Part shown: positions 53,041 through 61,202 of the stretch, in pieces
Layout of the letters: the number at the start of each line of letters is the position of its first letter
Position numbering within the stretch: the first letter of the stretch is position 1
DNA from: Pontibacter cellulosilyticus
GTDB lineage: Bacteria > Bacteroidota > Bacteroidia > Cytophagales > Hymenobacteraceae
Length of the DNA stretch: 64,000 nucleotides
Direction: 5' to 3'
Assembly: GCF_014306105.1 (NCBI RefSeq)
Contig: NZ_JACRVF010000001.1
Location: forward strand, 884,413 to 948,412
Notes under the pieces: generated by a model
What the model saw: the letters and a program-made list of their open reading frames with translations, nothing else
The model's database searches: none
What the model was told of the DNA's origin: nothing
Program-made: the position numbers and the translations under genes

Positions 53041-53083
53041 GTGTCTTTATCGGTTTGGTTAGGTGCCCCTAAGAAGGCACGCA

Positions 53084-53091
53084 CAAAGATA
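53084..53091 (-). promoter_or_regulatory. Bacteroidota-type -7 element of the thioesterase gene
   Basis: TATCTTTG on the minus strand matches TAnnTTTG exactly, about 43 bases before the ATG at 53040. Confidence 0.45.
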
Positions 53092-53226
53092 AAACCTTAA
53101 AATGTAACACGGGCTGTGTTTTTCAGAAATGGACTTAGCTGGGATAAAGCATAGCTGTATATTTATACTTTAATTATTACATTTACAGCCTGATAGCCAT
53201 ACTTACAGCATTCACCCTTTTTGCCT

Positions 53227-56200
53227 ATGAGAACAGCTTTACTTCTTATATCCTTTCTGATTTTTACTGCACCTGTTTTTAGCCAGGTTAAAAACTATAC
53301 ACCAGCCTATGTTCTTGGGAACAGCCTCAATAACCCTTATGATCTCATCATCGGGAATGATGGAAACATTCATGTAGCCGACAGTTACACAACACGGATC
53401 TTTGATACCTCCGGTAAGTTTATAAAAGAGCACCACCAACCTGGCAGATACAACGACTTTAACAGCAGTACAGGTATAGCCCAAGACAGCCAAGGCAACA
53501 CGTATACACTTACCGGGTGGGGCAATACTGTGCATAAGATCTCACAAGATGGTAGCGTTACACCCATGTTCGGTGTGGCAGGATCTGAACCGGGGCAATT
53601 CAATAATCCCAAAGGTATCGCAGTTGACAAAGAAGGTAACATTTACATAGCCGACACGCAAAATCACCGGATTCAAAAATTCGATCCAGATGGAAATCTG
53701 ATCTTAATGTTTGGCTCCTTCGGTGCAGAGCAAGGGCAGTTTAACATGCCTACTCAGCTAGCCTTCGATAAGGATGGGAAATTATATATAGCCGATAGTA
53801 ACAACTACAGAATACAGGTTTTTACAAAGGACGGCGTTTTCTTGCGCCTTATCGGCTCCTCAACTAATCCCGAAGCCATTTTTTACCCATCTGATGTAAC
53901 AGTAGACCACAATGGCAATATTTATGTGGCAGACATTGCTCAATATCAGATCAAAGTCTTTAATCCACAAGGCGCATTAATAAAACGCATTGGTAAAAAA
54001 GGCAGCAATGATGGAGAGTTTATCAGTCAACTATCGCTTGCTGTAGACGGAGCCGGCTTTATTTATGTGGCTGATTTAATAGAACCTTCACGAATACAAA
54101 AGTTCTCGCCTGATGGCACTTTCTTAATGGGTTTTGGACAAACAGGCACGGAAGGAGGCTTGATAGATTCTCCTCTTATTGCCGCGTCAGATGATGTAGG
54201 CAACTTCTTTGTTGCAAACTCTATCTCCGGGCTAGTTAAAAAGTATGATACAAACGGAATGCATCTTTTAACTTTTGGCGGAAAAGGAAACTTACCCGGT
54301 AAATTTGAAGGCTTTCTTATTGATATGAAAATGGACTCGCATGGAAATGTATATGTACTTTCCAATGATGCGAAGGGAGGCATTCAGAAGTTTAACGCCA
54401 GAGGTGAATTCATCTCCCGTTTTGCACCATTTGCAACCACTGGTCAGTCTGAGCCCGAAGCACCCGCTAAGCCAATTTACATGGCAATCGACCCCGCTGG
54501 TTTTATATATGTGGCGGATAGTTTATACCTGTATAAATACAATCCTGCAGGCTCTTTTGTCAGTAGATTATCTTTCATCAATAATGAGACAGGAGCACCG
54601 ATCAACTTTGCTGACTATCCAATTAATGGACGCGTTCCTTATGAATTCGACAACAACGGCCTGCTGTACATTGCTTTGATAAAAGGCATCAAGATTTATG
54701 AGTTGAATGGGAAGCATGTAAGAGATTTTGTGCCACTCGACCGCGCATGGGGAATAACAGCGGTAGGTATTGACTTTGACATGCACAATAATATGTTTGT
54801 AACGGAGCATGGCTACATGAAAAAGTATGATCCGGCAACAGGAACTCTACTCGCTAACAGTACTTACCACTCCCATCTGGTAAACTACCTGAGAAGCAAA
54901 ATATCAGTAAATGCAACAGGAACAAAAGTCTACGTATCAGGCTATCAGAAAACTGTTACTTGCTTTACCGATGGCTCAGAAGCAGGCAACTCCAACGCCA
55001 ACTACATTACCGGCACTATTTTCCAGGACAGCAATGATAACTGCATCAAGGATAGCGCAGATCCAGGGCTTGCCGGAATTATTGTAGAGGCCGCTCCCGG
55101 TCCTTATTATGCTATAACTGATAAGAGCGGGAAGTATACGCTCGAAGTGAAGGAAGGCAAATACAGTATAACCCAGATCTTACCCGCATCAGTTGTTGGT
55201 AAAAAGATAAATGTGTGTGACCCTGTACAGGAGATAGAATTTACCTCGCTTGGAAACGTGTCAAATGGTTTAAACTTTTCTAACCAGTTCATCCTCTCCC
55301 CCAACCTCAGCGTCAGCGTCTCCTCCACGCGCCGCCGCCGTTGCTTCGACAGCACCACCAAACTTACCTATACCAACAATGGCTTTGCTCCGGCTAATAA
55401 CGCTAAAGTATACTTCCAACTGCCCAAAGAGGTAGAACTGCTTTCAGCGGACAAACCCTACACACGCATTTCAAACGGCACGTATGTGTTTGATGCCGGC
55501 ACGGTAAATCCAGGCCAGACAAGTGTGATAACCATACAGGATAAGGTAGTGTGCGGCGACGAAAGTATACGCGGCCTTACCGTTTGCACAAAAGCTTGGA
55601 TTACGCCAGGGAACAATGGGCCAGTAGCGCCGCCAACAGCAGTAGCCACTATTACAGGAAAGTGTGACTTTGAGAAAGGCATGGTGCGTTTTGTGCTCCG
55701 CAACACCGGTCAGCTAGACATGGATACTCGCAAAGTATTTAAATTATACCTGGATGGGCAGCTGTCTACGGTTGAAGAGTATAAACTGGCAGCCGGTGAT
55801 AGCCTGGTGCTGTGGATCCCGAACGGGGGCAAAACCGCTCGCTTGGAGGCAGAGCAACCTACTGGCAGCGGCGACAATACATTAGCCAGCGCCACCGTAG
55901 AAGCCTGCCGCATCACAGCCACTCCAGCTCCGGTACCGTACAGCACCGGCTTTGTAAATGCCATGCCAACCGACGATGAAGAGGCCGAAGTTTCAGAAGA
56001 ATGCCTACCTATCATCGACTCCTATGACCCGAACGACAAACTGGTTTCGCCAGTAGGTCTTACGGAGGAAAACTATACCCCGACAGGCGCGGCCCTAAAG
56101 TATAAAATACGGTTTCAGAATACGGGTACTGATGTGGCCTACAGAGTAGTGGTAGTAGACACGCTATCTGAAAACCTGGACCTGAGCACACTGGAGCTTG

Positions 56201-57756
56201 GCTCTACTTCGCATACGGCACGCTTTGAGGTAAGCGGCAAAGGCAAACCTGTTCTCACCTGGACCTTTGATAACATCATGCTGTCAGACAGTACCACGAA
56301 CGAACCGGGAAGCCATGGTTACATCCAGTTCAGCATTAAACCCAAAGCAGACCTGGCTGAGAAAACAGCCGTGGAGAACTTTGCCGACATCTTCTTCGAT
56401 TTTAACTCGCCGGTACGCACCAACACCACAGTTAACCGCATTTATGATATGCCTCCTGTGGTAGTAGATGCAGTAAAATTGACACGCGAAGAAATTATCG
56501 CTACTCCTGCCATCAGCAGCTTTGCGCCGGCTGCCGGTAAGTATGGAGCAGAAGTTATACTTAGCGGCAGCAAGTTTTCTGCAACGGCCTCTCAAAACAA
56601 AGTATACTTTAACGGCGTGGCAGCCACAGTGGTAAGCGCTTCTGAAACCGAGCTAAAAGTACTGGTACCAGCATCAGCCACTGCCACTGGCCAACTGAAG
56701 GTTGTAACAGCAGACGGTACAGCAACATCAACAGAATTTTTTGAAGTATACCAGCCACCCGTACTCAGCAGCTTTAGCCCAATAGAGGGTGTAATTGGTT
56801 CAACGGTAACACTGCAGGGCCAGCAACTCAGCCCTACCCTGATCCAAAGTATAAAACTGAGCAACTACACCTGCGAGATCATCAGTAACACGGCAAATGC
56901 TCTGGTTGTTAAAGTCCCGAACGAGGCTGTTACAGGTTCCTTTAGCATTACAACAATAGGAGGTGAAACTGTAAGTGCATCAAAGTATGTGGTATGGCAC
57001 CAACCGGAAATCAGCAGCTTAAGCAAAACCACTGACATTGTTGGCGCAACCATACAAATACACGGCGAGAACTTTTCCCCTACTGCCGAACGCAACACTG
57101 TGCTGTTTGGGAATGTAAAGGCACAGGTGCTGCAGGCAACTAACACCCAACTGACAGTGCAGGTACCACAAGGGGCTGCCTCTGGTTTTGTAACTGTAGA
57201 AACTCCAGGAGGCAAAGCAACCAGTACTACTTATTTTGATGTGATTCCTGGCCCAGTGTTCGTGGCTATGGCACCGGCAATAGGAACAGTAGGTACTACA
57301 GTAGAAATCACCGGTTCCCATTTCCTTGCCCTCGGCGTGCAGGATGAAGTTACCTTTAACGGTGAAAAAGCGCAAGTTTTGGAAGCTTCTGAGTCAGTGT
57401 TTAAAGTACAAGTGCCACGCGGTGCCACTACGGGTAAGATCAAAATAAAAGGTATAGGTGGCGAAGCTGTAAGTACTATAGATTTCGTGGTGGAAGCCCT
57501 TACTCCGGCGCAGGCCATCGATGTTTTCCCGAACCCGACTTCGGGTAACTTTACCATCAGCTTTTTGCATGCTGATTTTGATGTGCAGGATGTGAAAATT
57601 TATACTCCTGTAGGAGAGCTGGTGCATACGGCTTCGCTAATCAAACCACGTCCTGAAAAACTGGAAGTAAATATGGAAGCTGCCAAACCAGGCATGTACC
57701 TGTTGCAGATAAGAACAGACAGAGGAATCGTAATCAAAAAACTAAGCGTGTTGTAA
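53227..57756 (+). CDS. Giant NHL-repeat / IPT-domain surface protein with T9SS sorting domain
   Basis: A 1509-residue exported protein. After a signal peptide (MRTALLLISFLIFTAPVFS) come NHL beta-propeller repeats, about residues 30-450 (for example GQFNNPKGIAVDKEGNIYIA). Then a SdrD-B-like domain at about 590-690 (GTIFQDSNDNCIKDSADPGL), an Ig-like stretch at 700-925, a conserved-repeat domain starting SYDPNDKLVSP at 931-1076, four IPT/TIG domains at about 1093-1425, and a type A T9SS sorting domain at 1430-1509 (DVFPNPTSGNFTISF, ending IVIKKLSVL). So it is secreted by the type IX system and attached to the outside. The real start is the ATG at 53227. Its stop overlaps the next start (TAATG). 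Confidence 0.9.
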   Translation: MRTALLLISFLIFTAPVFSQVKNYTPAYVLGNSLNNPYDLIIGNDGNIHVADSYTTRIFDTSGKFIKEHHQPGRYNDFNSSTGIAQDSQGNTYTLTGWGNTVHKISQDGSVTPMFGVAGSEPGQFNNPKGIAVDKEGNIYIADTQNHRIQKFDPDGNLILMFGSFGAEQGQFNMPTQLAFDKDGKLYIADSNNYRIQVFTKDGVFLRLIGSSTNPEAIFYPSDVTVDHNGNIYVADIAQYQIKVFNPQGALIKRIGKKGSNDGEFISQLSLAVDGAGFIYVADLIEPSRIQKFSPDGTFLMGFGQTGTEGGLIDSPLIAASDDVGNFFVANSISGLVKKYDTNGMHLLTFGGKGNLPGKFEGFLIDMKMDSHGNVYVLSNDAKGGIQKFNARGEFISRFAPFATTGQSEPEAPAKPIYMAIDPAGFIYVADSLYLYKYNPAGSFVSRLSFINNETGAPINFADYPINGRVPYEFDNNGLLYIALIKGIKIYELNGKHVRDFVPLDRAWGITAVGIDFDMHNNMFVTEHGYMKKYDPATGTLLANSTYHSHLVNYLRSKISVNATGTKVYVSGYQKTVTCFTDGSEAGNSNANYITGTIFQDSNDNCIKDSADPGLAGIIVEAAPGPYYAITDKSGKYTLEVKEGKYSITQILPASVVGKKINVCDPVQEIEFTSLGNVSNGLNFSNQFILSPNLSVSVSSTRRRRCFDSTTKLTYTNNGFAPANNAKVYFQLPKEVELLSADKPYTRISNGTYVFDAGTVNPGQTSVITIQDKVVCGDESIRGLTVCTKAWITPGNNGPVAPPTAVATITGKCDFEKGMVRFVLRNTGQLDMDTRKVFKLYLDGQLSTVEEYKLAAGDSLVLWIPNGGKTARLEAEQPTGSGDNTLASATVEACRITATPAPVPYSTGFVNAMPTDDEEAEVSEECLPIIDSYDPNDKLVSPVGLTEENYTPTGAALKYKIRFQNTGTDVAYRVVVVDTLSENLDLSTLELGSTSHTARFEVSGKGKPVLTWTFDNIMLSDSTTNEPGSHGYIQFSIKPKADLAEKTAVENFADIFFDFNSPVRTNTTVNRIYDMPPVVVDAVKLTREEIIATPAISSFAPAAGKYGAEVILSGSKFSATASQNKVYFNGVAATVVSASETELKVLVPASATATGQLKVVTADGTATSTEFFEVYQPPVLSSFSPIEGVIGSTVTLQGQQLSPTLIQSIKLSNYTCEIISNTANALVVKVPNEAVTGSFSITTIGGETVSASKYVVWHQPEISSLSKTTDIVGATIQIHGENFSPTAERNTVLFGNVKAQVLQATNTQLTVQVPQGAASGFVTVETPGGKATSTTYFDVIPGPVFVAMAPAIGTVGTTVEITGSHFLALGVQDEVTFNGEKAQVLEASESVFKVQVPRGATTGKIKIKGIGGEAVSTIDFVVEALTPAQAIDVFPNPTSGNFTISFLHADFDVQDVKIYTPVGELVHTASLIKPRPEKLEVNMEAAKPGMYLLQIRTDRGIVIKKLSVL

Positions 57757-58376
57757 TGAAAGGTAAATTTATACTTGCATTGGCGTTTTTTCTCTCGGCT
57801 GGATTAGTCCAGGCACAGGAACAAAACAGCCAGAACTGGCAACAGGAAATAGCAGCTTTTCAGCAGGAACTTAACCAGGAGTTCGCAGACCCGGAAAGGT
57901 CTCCCCTGACCAAAGTCGCACAAAAAAAATTTACAGCACTGGCATTTTTCCCGGCAGACAGCAGCTTCCGTGTAAAGGCGAAGTTTGTACGTACTCCCGA
58001 CCAGCTGCCTTTCGAAATGCCTACCACCACCAGCCGAAAAGCTGTTTATGAAAAGTATGGCGAACTGCATTTTATACTTCAGGGCCAGCCCTATGTGTTA
58101 ACTGTTTTCCAGAACCACGCCCTGCGCGAGAAAGCAGGCTACGAGGATTACCTGTTCCTGCCTTTTACCGATGCTACAAACGGTTTTACCTCTTACGGCG
58201 GTGGCCGGTACCTGGACCTGCGTATCCCTAAGAGCGATACCATTCTGCTTGACTTCAACAAAGCTTACAATCCTTTCTGCGCCTATAACTACAACTACTC
58301 CTGCCCTATTCCGCCGAAGGAAAACAGGCTAGAATTAAAGGTAAAAGCAGGTGTGATGGCTCCAAAATCAGAGTAA
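57756..58376 (+). CDS. Exported DUF1684 protein
   Basis: A 206-residue protein with a signal peptide (MKGKFILALAFFLSAGLVQA). The mature part matches the DUF1684 family: LTKVAQKKFTALAFFPADSSFRV, then LFLPFTDATNGFTSYGGGRYLDL, and ending FNPFCAYNYNYSCPIPPKENRL in shorter pieces. The ATG shares its A with the stop of the giant surface-protein gene (TAATG), so it is coupled in translation. Function unknown; the PFC/SCP cysteine pair is typical. A palindromic element follows at once. Confidence 0.88.
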   Translation: MKGKFILALAFFLSAGLVQAQEQNSQNWQQEIAAFQQELNQEFADPERSPLTKVAQKKFTALAFFPADSSFRVKAKFVRTPDQLPFEMPTTTSRKAVYEKYGELHFILQGQPYVLTVFQNHALREKAGYEDYLFLPFTDATNGFTSYGGGRYLDLRIPKSDTILLDFNKAYNPFCAYNYNYSCPIPPKENRLELKVKAGVMAPKSE

Positions 58377-58382
58377 GAAAAA

Positions 58383-58468
58383 CTGTCATTTCGAGCAGCG
58401 CGCGAAATCTATTTAAAACTAATTCAATAAAATCCTGAAGAGATTTCTCGCGGTGCTCGAAATGACAG
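58383..58468. repeat. Dispersed-type extragenic inverted repeat (REP/MITE-like)
   Basis: Imperfect 28-base arms, 58383-58410 and 58441-58468, share TGTCATTTCGAGC and AGATTTC-type ends around an AT-rich 30-base middle. This is the look of the extragenic palindromes dispersed in many Bacteroidota genomes. It sits between the DUF1684 and VWA genes and may also end both transcripts. Confidence 0.7.
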
Positions 58469-58506
58469 CATTAGTCTTGTAACCATCAACAATTTGACAA
58501 TCTAAA

Positions 58507-60387
58507 TTATCTCCTGTCACTTAGCAGGCTCATAGACTTTACCAGGTTGATGAACTCTATCCGATAACCTTCTTCATCTTTACCGCGCGCATCTTTTGCC
58601 AGTTCCAGCACCATAGGGTAAGTAGCACTGCCTTTATACTTCGAGTCACGGAGCAGCATGCCACAGGCAGCAACGGCAGCCGAGAAACGGAAGTCGTCGG
58701 AAGTTTTTGCAACAGGTGTAGCCTTATCAGTTACAGTAGAGGTTATAAGCTTGCTTTTACTGCCGTCCGGGTCTTTGTAGCGCAGCTTTAGGGTAAGTAT
58801 TTCAATCGTGTTGTTAGCCTTCGGGTCGAGTTCTATTTTCTGGTATTTGAGTGGATCTACGTTACCAGTTGTTGTCTCTGATTTAGAGTCGGCAGGCACG
58901 ATCTCATATAGTGCCGTAACTGTGTGGCCTGCTCCCATGTCGCCAGCATCTTTTTTGTCGTCGTTAAATTCCTCGTCAGCCAGGGCGCGGTTTTCATAGC
59001 CAATCAAACGGTAGGCTTTTACTTTGGCGGGGTTAAATTCGAGTTGCAGTTTTACGTCTTTGGCAATCGTAAACAGTGTGCCGCCAAACTCATTTACAAA
59101 CACCTTTTTTGCCTCCAGGATATTATCTACATAGGCATAGTTGCCGTTGCCTTTGTCAGCCAATTGCTCCATGCGGGAGTCTTTCAGGTTGCCGGTGCCA
59201 AAGCCCAATACGGTTAAGAAAACACCCAACTCACGTTTCTTCTCTATTATGCGAACCAGTTCGCTGTCGCTGCTTACACCCACGTTAAAGTCGCCGTCGG
59301 AGGCAAGTATAACGCGGTTGTTGCCGCCCTTTACAAAATTATCCTGCGCCACCTTGTAAGCCAGATTTATACCTGCTCCACCTGCTGTAGAACCACCTGC
59401 CTGTAAGTTTTCAATCGCCTGCATAATAGCTGGCTTGTTATCCCCGGAGGTGGCAGGAAGCACCAGCCCGGCAGCACCGGCATACACCACAATCGCCACC
59501 TTGTCCTGCGGACGCAACTGATCTACAAGCAGCTTAAACCCGGCCTTAACAAGCGGCAGTTTTTCTGGCATATTCATCGAGCCCGATACATCTATCAAAA
59601 ACACCAGGTTAGAAGCAGGTAAATTATCGGTAGCGATGTGCTTGCCCTGAAGTCCGATGTGCAGCAGTTGGTTCTCTTTGTTCCAGGGACACTCCGAAAG
59701 CTCAGTGGTTACAGAGAAAGGCGCATCGCCGGTTGGTTGTTTATAGTCGTAGCTAAAGTAATTAACCATCTCTTCAATCCGAACAGCATCTACCGGTGGT
59801 TTTTGACCCTGGCTCAGGAAGCGGCGCACGTTGCTGTAAGAGGCATTGTCTACATCGATAGAGAAGGTAGATAGCGGTGTTTTCTTTGCATCCTGAAAAG
59901 TGCTTTCTTTTATGTAATCATAGTTTTCGGTGTTATGAGGCGGAGCAGACATTACCATTTCATGAACGACTACCGAATGTGCCATTACCTTACTCTCCGC
60001 ATTTCTATCTTTCTGTACTCTTATACCCGCTACCTTACCTGCCACACCTCTGATACCATAGCCGGTTACCACAACTTCTGAGAGTGTTGTCGTATTCACC
60101 TCCATCTTTACATCCACCTGCTGCTTGTCCCCGACCTTTACTTCCTGTGTGTTGTAGCCAAGAAACATGAATACAAGTATAGCTTTATCTCCGGGCACGC
60201 TGATGCTGTACTTTCCGTTTTGGTCGGTGCTGGTGCCGGAAAGAGTACCCTTTAGTTGCACGGTTACCCCCGGCAGCACATTGCCACTGCTAGCGTCAGT
60301 TACGGTACCGGTAATCATTCGTCCCTGGGCGTTTGCCTGAAGCCCGACAAACAGAAGGGCTAGCAGCAGGTAGATGTGTTTTTTCAT
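58507..60387 (-). CDS. VWA-domain protein with SusC-type N-terminal module (YfbK-like)
   Basis: A 626-residue exported protein. After the signal peptide (MKKHIYLLLALLFVGLQANA) comes a carboxypeptidase-regulatory-like domain (residues 24-95: RMITGTVTDASSGNVLPGVT), ending in the SusC-type SEVVVTGYGIRG (103-114) and a GVAGKVAGIRVQ block as in TonB-dependent receptor plugs, but there is no barrel. A VWF-A domain at about 258-440 has the metal site Asp266-x-Ser268-x-Ser270 (DVSGSM) and a DGDFN. The C-terminal part (450-626) is the DUF3520-like tail of YfbK-type proteins. Divergent from the sigma-factor pseudogene, with palindromes on both sides. Confidence 0.88.
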   Translation of the reverse strand: MKKHIYLLLALLFVGLQANAQGRMITGTVTDASSGNVLPGVTVQLKGTLSGTSTDQNGKYSISVPGDKAILVFMFLGYNTQEVKVGDKQQVDVKMEVNTTTLSEVVVTGYGIRGVAGKVAGIRVQKDRNAESKVMAHSVVVHEMVMSAPPHNTENYDYIKESTFQDAKKTPLSTFSIDVDNASYSNVRRFLSQGQKPPVDAVRIEEMVNYFSYDYKQPTGDAPFSVTTELSECPWNKENQLLHIGLQGKHIATDNLPASNLVFLIDVSGSMNMPEKLPLVKAGFKLLVDQLRPQDKVAIVVYAGAAGLVLPATSGDNKPAIMQAIENLQAGGSTAGGAGINLAYKVAQDNFVKGGNNRVILASDGDFNVGVSSDSELVRIIEKKRELGVFLTVLGFGTGNLKDSRMEQLADKGNGNYAYVDNILEAKKVFVNEFGGTLFTIAKDVKLQLEFNPAKVKAYRLIGYENRALADEEFNDDKKDAGDMGAGHTVTALYEIVPADSKSETTTGNVDPLKYQKIELDPKANNTIEILTLKLRYKDPDGSKSKLITSTVTDKATPVAKTSDDFRFSAAVAACGMLLRDSKYKGSATYPMVLELAKDARGKDEEGYRIEFINLVKSMSLLSDRR

Positions 60388-60491
60388 GGCTTTTATGTTT
60401 TGGTTTCTTACTGGATGCAGCCATCACACACTTTCCATAAAAATTCTGAAAAATTTTACGTTTCTTTAGTTGAAGGTTCTAATGCATCCTG

Positions 60492-60567
60492 CTTTGCGCC
60501 CTTAGTGGGATTCTTAGCGCACCTTGCGTTTAAACTAACCGCAAAGGACGCAAAGGCTTACGCTAAG
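60492..60567. repeat. Second extragenic palindrome (CTTAGCG/CGCAAAGG type)
   Basis: CTTAGCG at 60513-60519 pairs with CGCTAAG at 60561-60567; inside, CCTTGCG (60522-60528) faces two direct copies of CGCAAAGG (60540-60547 and 60549-60556). A further CTTTGCG lies at 60492. It is in the region between the VWA gene and the sigma-factor pseudogene, a different family from the one at 58383. Confidence 0.6.
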
Positions 60568-60602
60568 ACCGCAATGCTCTAAAAAATTAAAAGTATAACC
60601 CA

Positions 60603-61202
60603 ATGCTGCCATTCTTCCTCAAGCTTTTTACCAGCGGCAAGCCGCCACCCGGCGATGAGGAACTGCTGCGCCTGTACCGACAAACCGGGCAGTTGGAGCA
60701 TTTGGGAGAGCTATACCAGCGGCACTCTGAAATGGTATACCTCGTGTGCCTGAAATACCTGAAGGATGAGGAGGAGAGCAAAGACGCTACTATGTAATTG
60801 TTTGAGCATGTGGCTGAGGCACTACTAAAGTATGAGGTGGAGAATTTTAAAAGCTGGATGCACAGCACTACCCGCAACTTCTGCCTGATGCAGCTGCGGG
60901 CCGGTAAAAAGATACGAAACATCCCCTTGGAAGATTCTCCAACCTTGTTTATGGAAAACACTGCTCCCATGCATCTAACAGAGGCAGAACAGATTGAGAA
61001 ATCGGAACAGGTTTTGCACCAGGCATTACAGGAACTGCCGCCGGAACAGCGCCAATGCATCGAATTGTTTTACCTGCAACAAAAGAGCTATAAAGAAATA
61101 AGTACCCTCACGGGTTGTGATCTGAACAAGGTGAAAAGCTACATCCAAAACGGAAAGCGTAACCTGAAACTATACCTGGAGAAACACCATGCACCAAGAT
61201 AA
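60603..61202 (+). pseudogene. ECF-type sigma-70 factor interrupted by an in-frame stop codon
   Basis: Two reading frames, 60603-60797 (64 residues) and 60798-61202 (134 residues), are in the same frame and together make one sigma-70 region 2-4 protein of about 199 residues. The first has RQTGQLEHLGELYQRHSEMV and YLKDEEESKDATM, and the second resumes LFEHVAEALLKYEVENFKSW. The TAA at 60795-60797 replaces the residue that in relatives is usually Gln in DA(V/T)MQ(L/I)FE. Region 4 (LPPEQRQCIELFYLQQKSYKEISTLTGC) is intact. The downstream part could still start at TTG 60798. Either the gene is dead, or the stop is bypassed, or the base is an error. Overlaps the anti-sigma gene by 14 bases. Confidence 0.8.
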
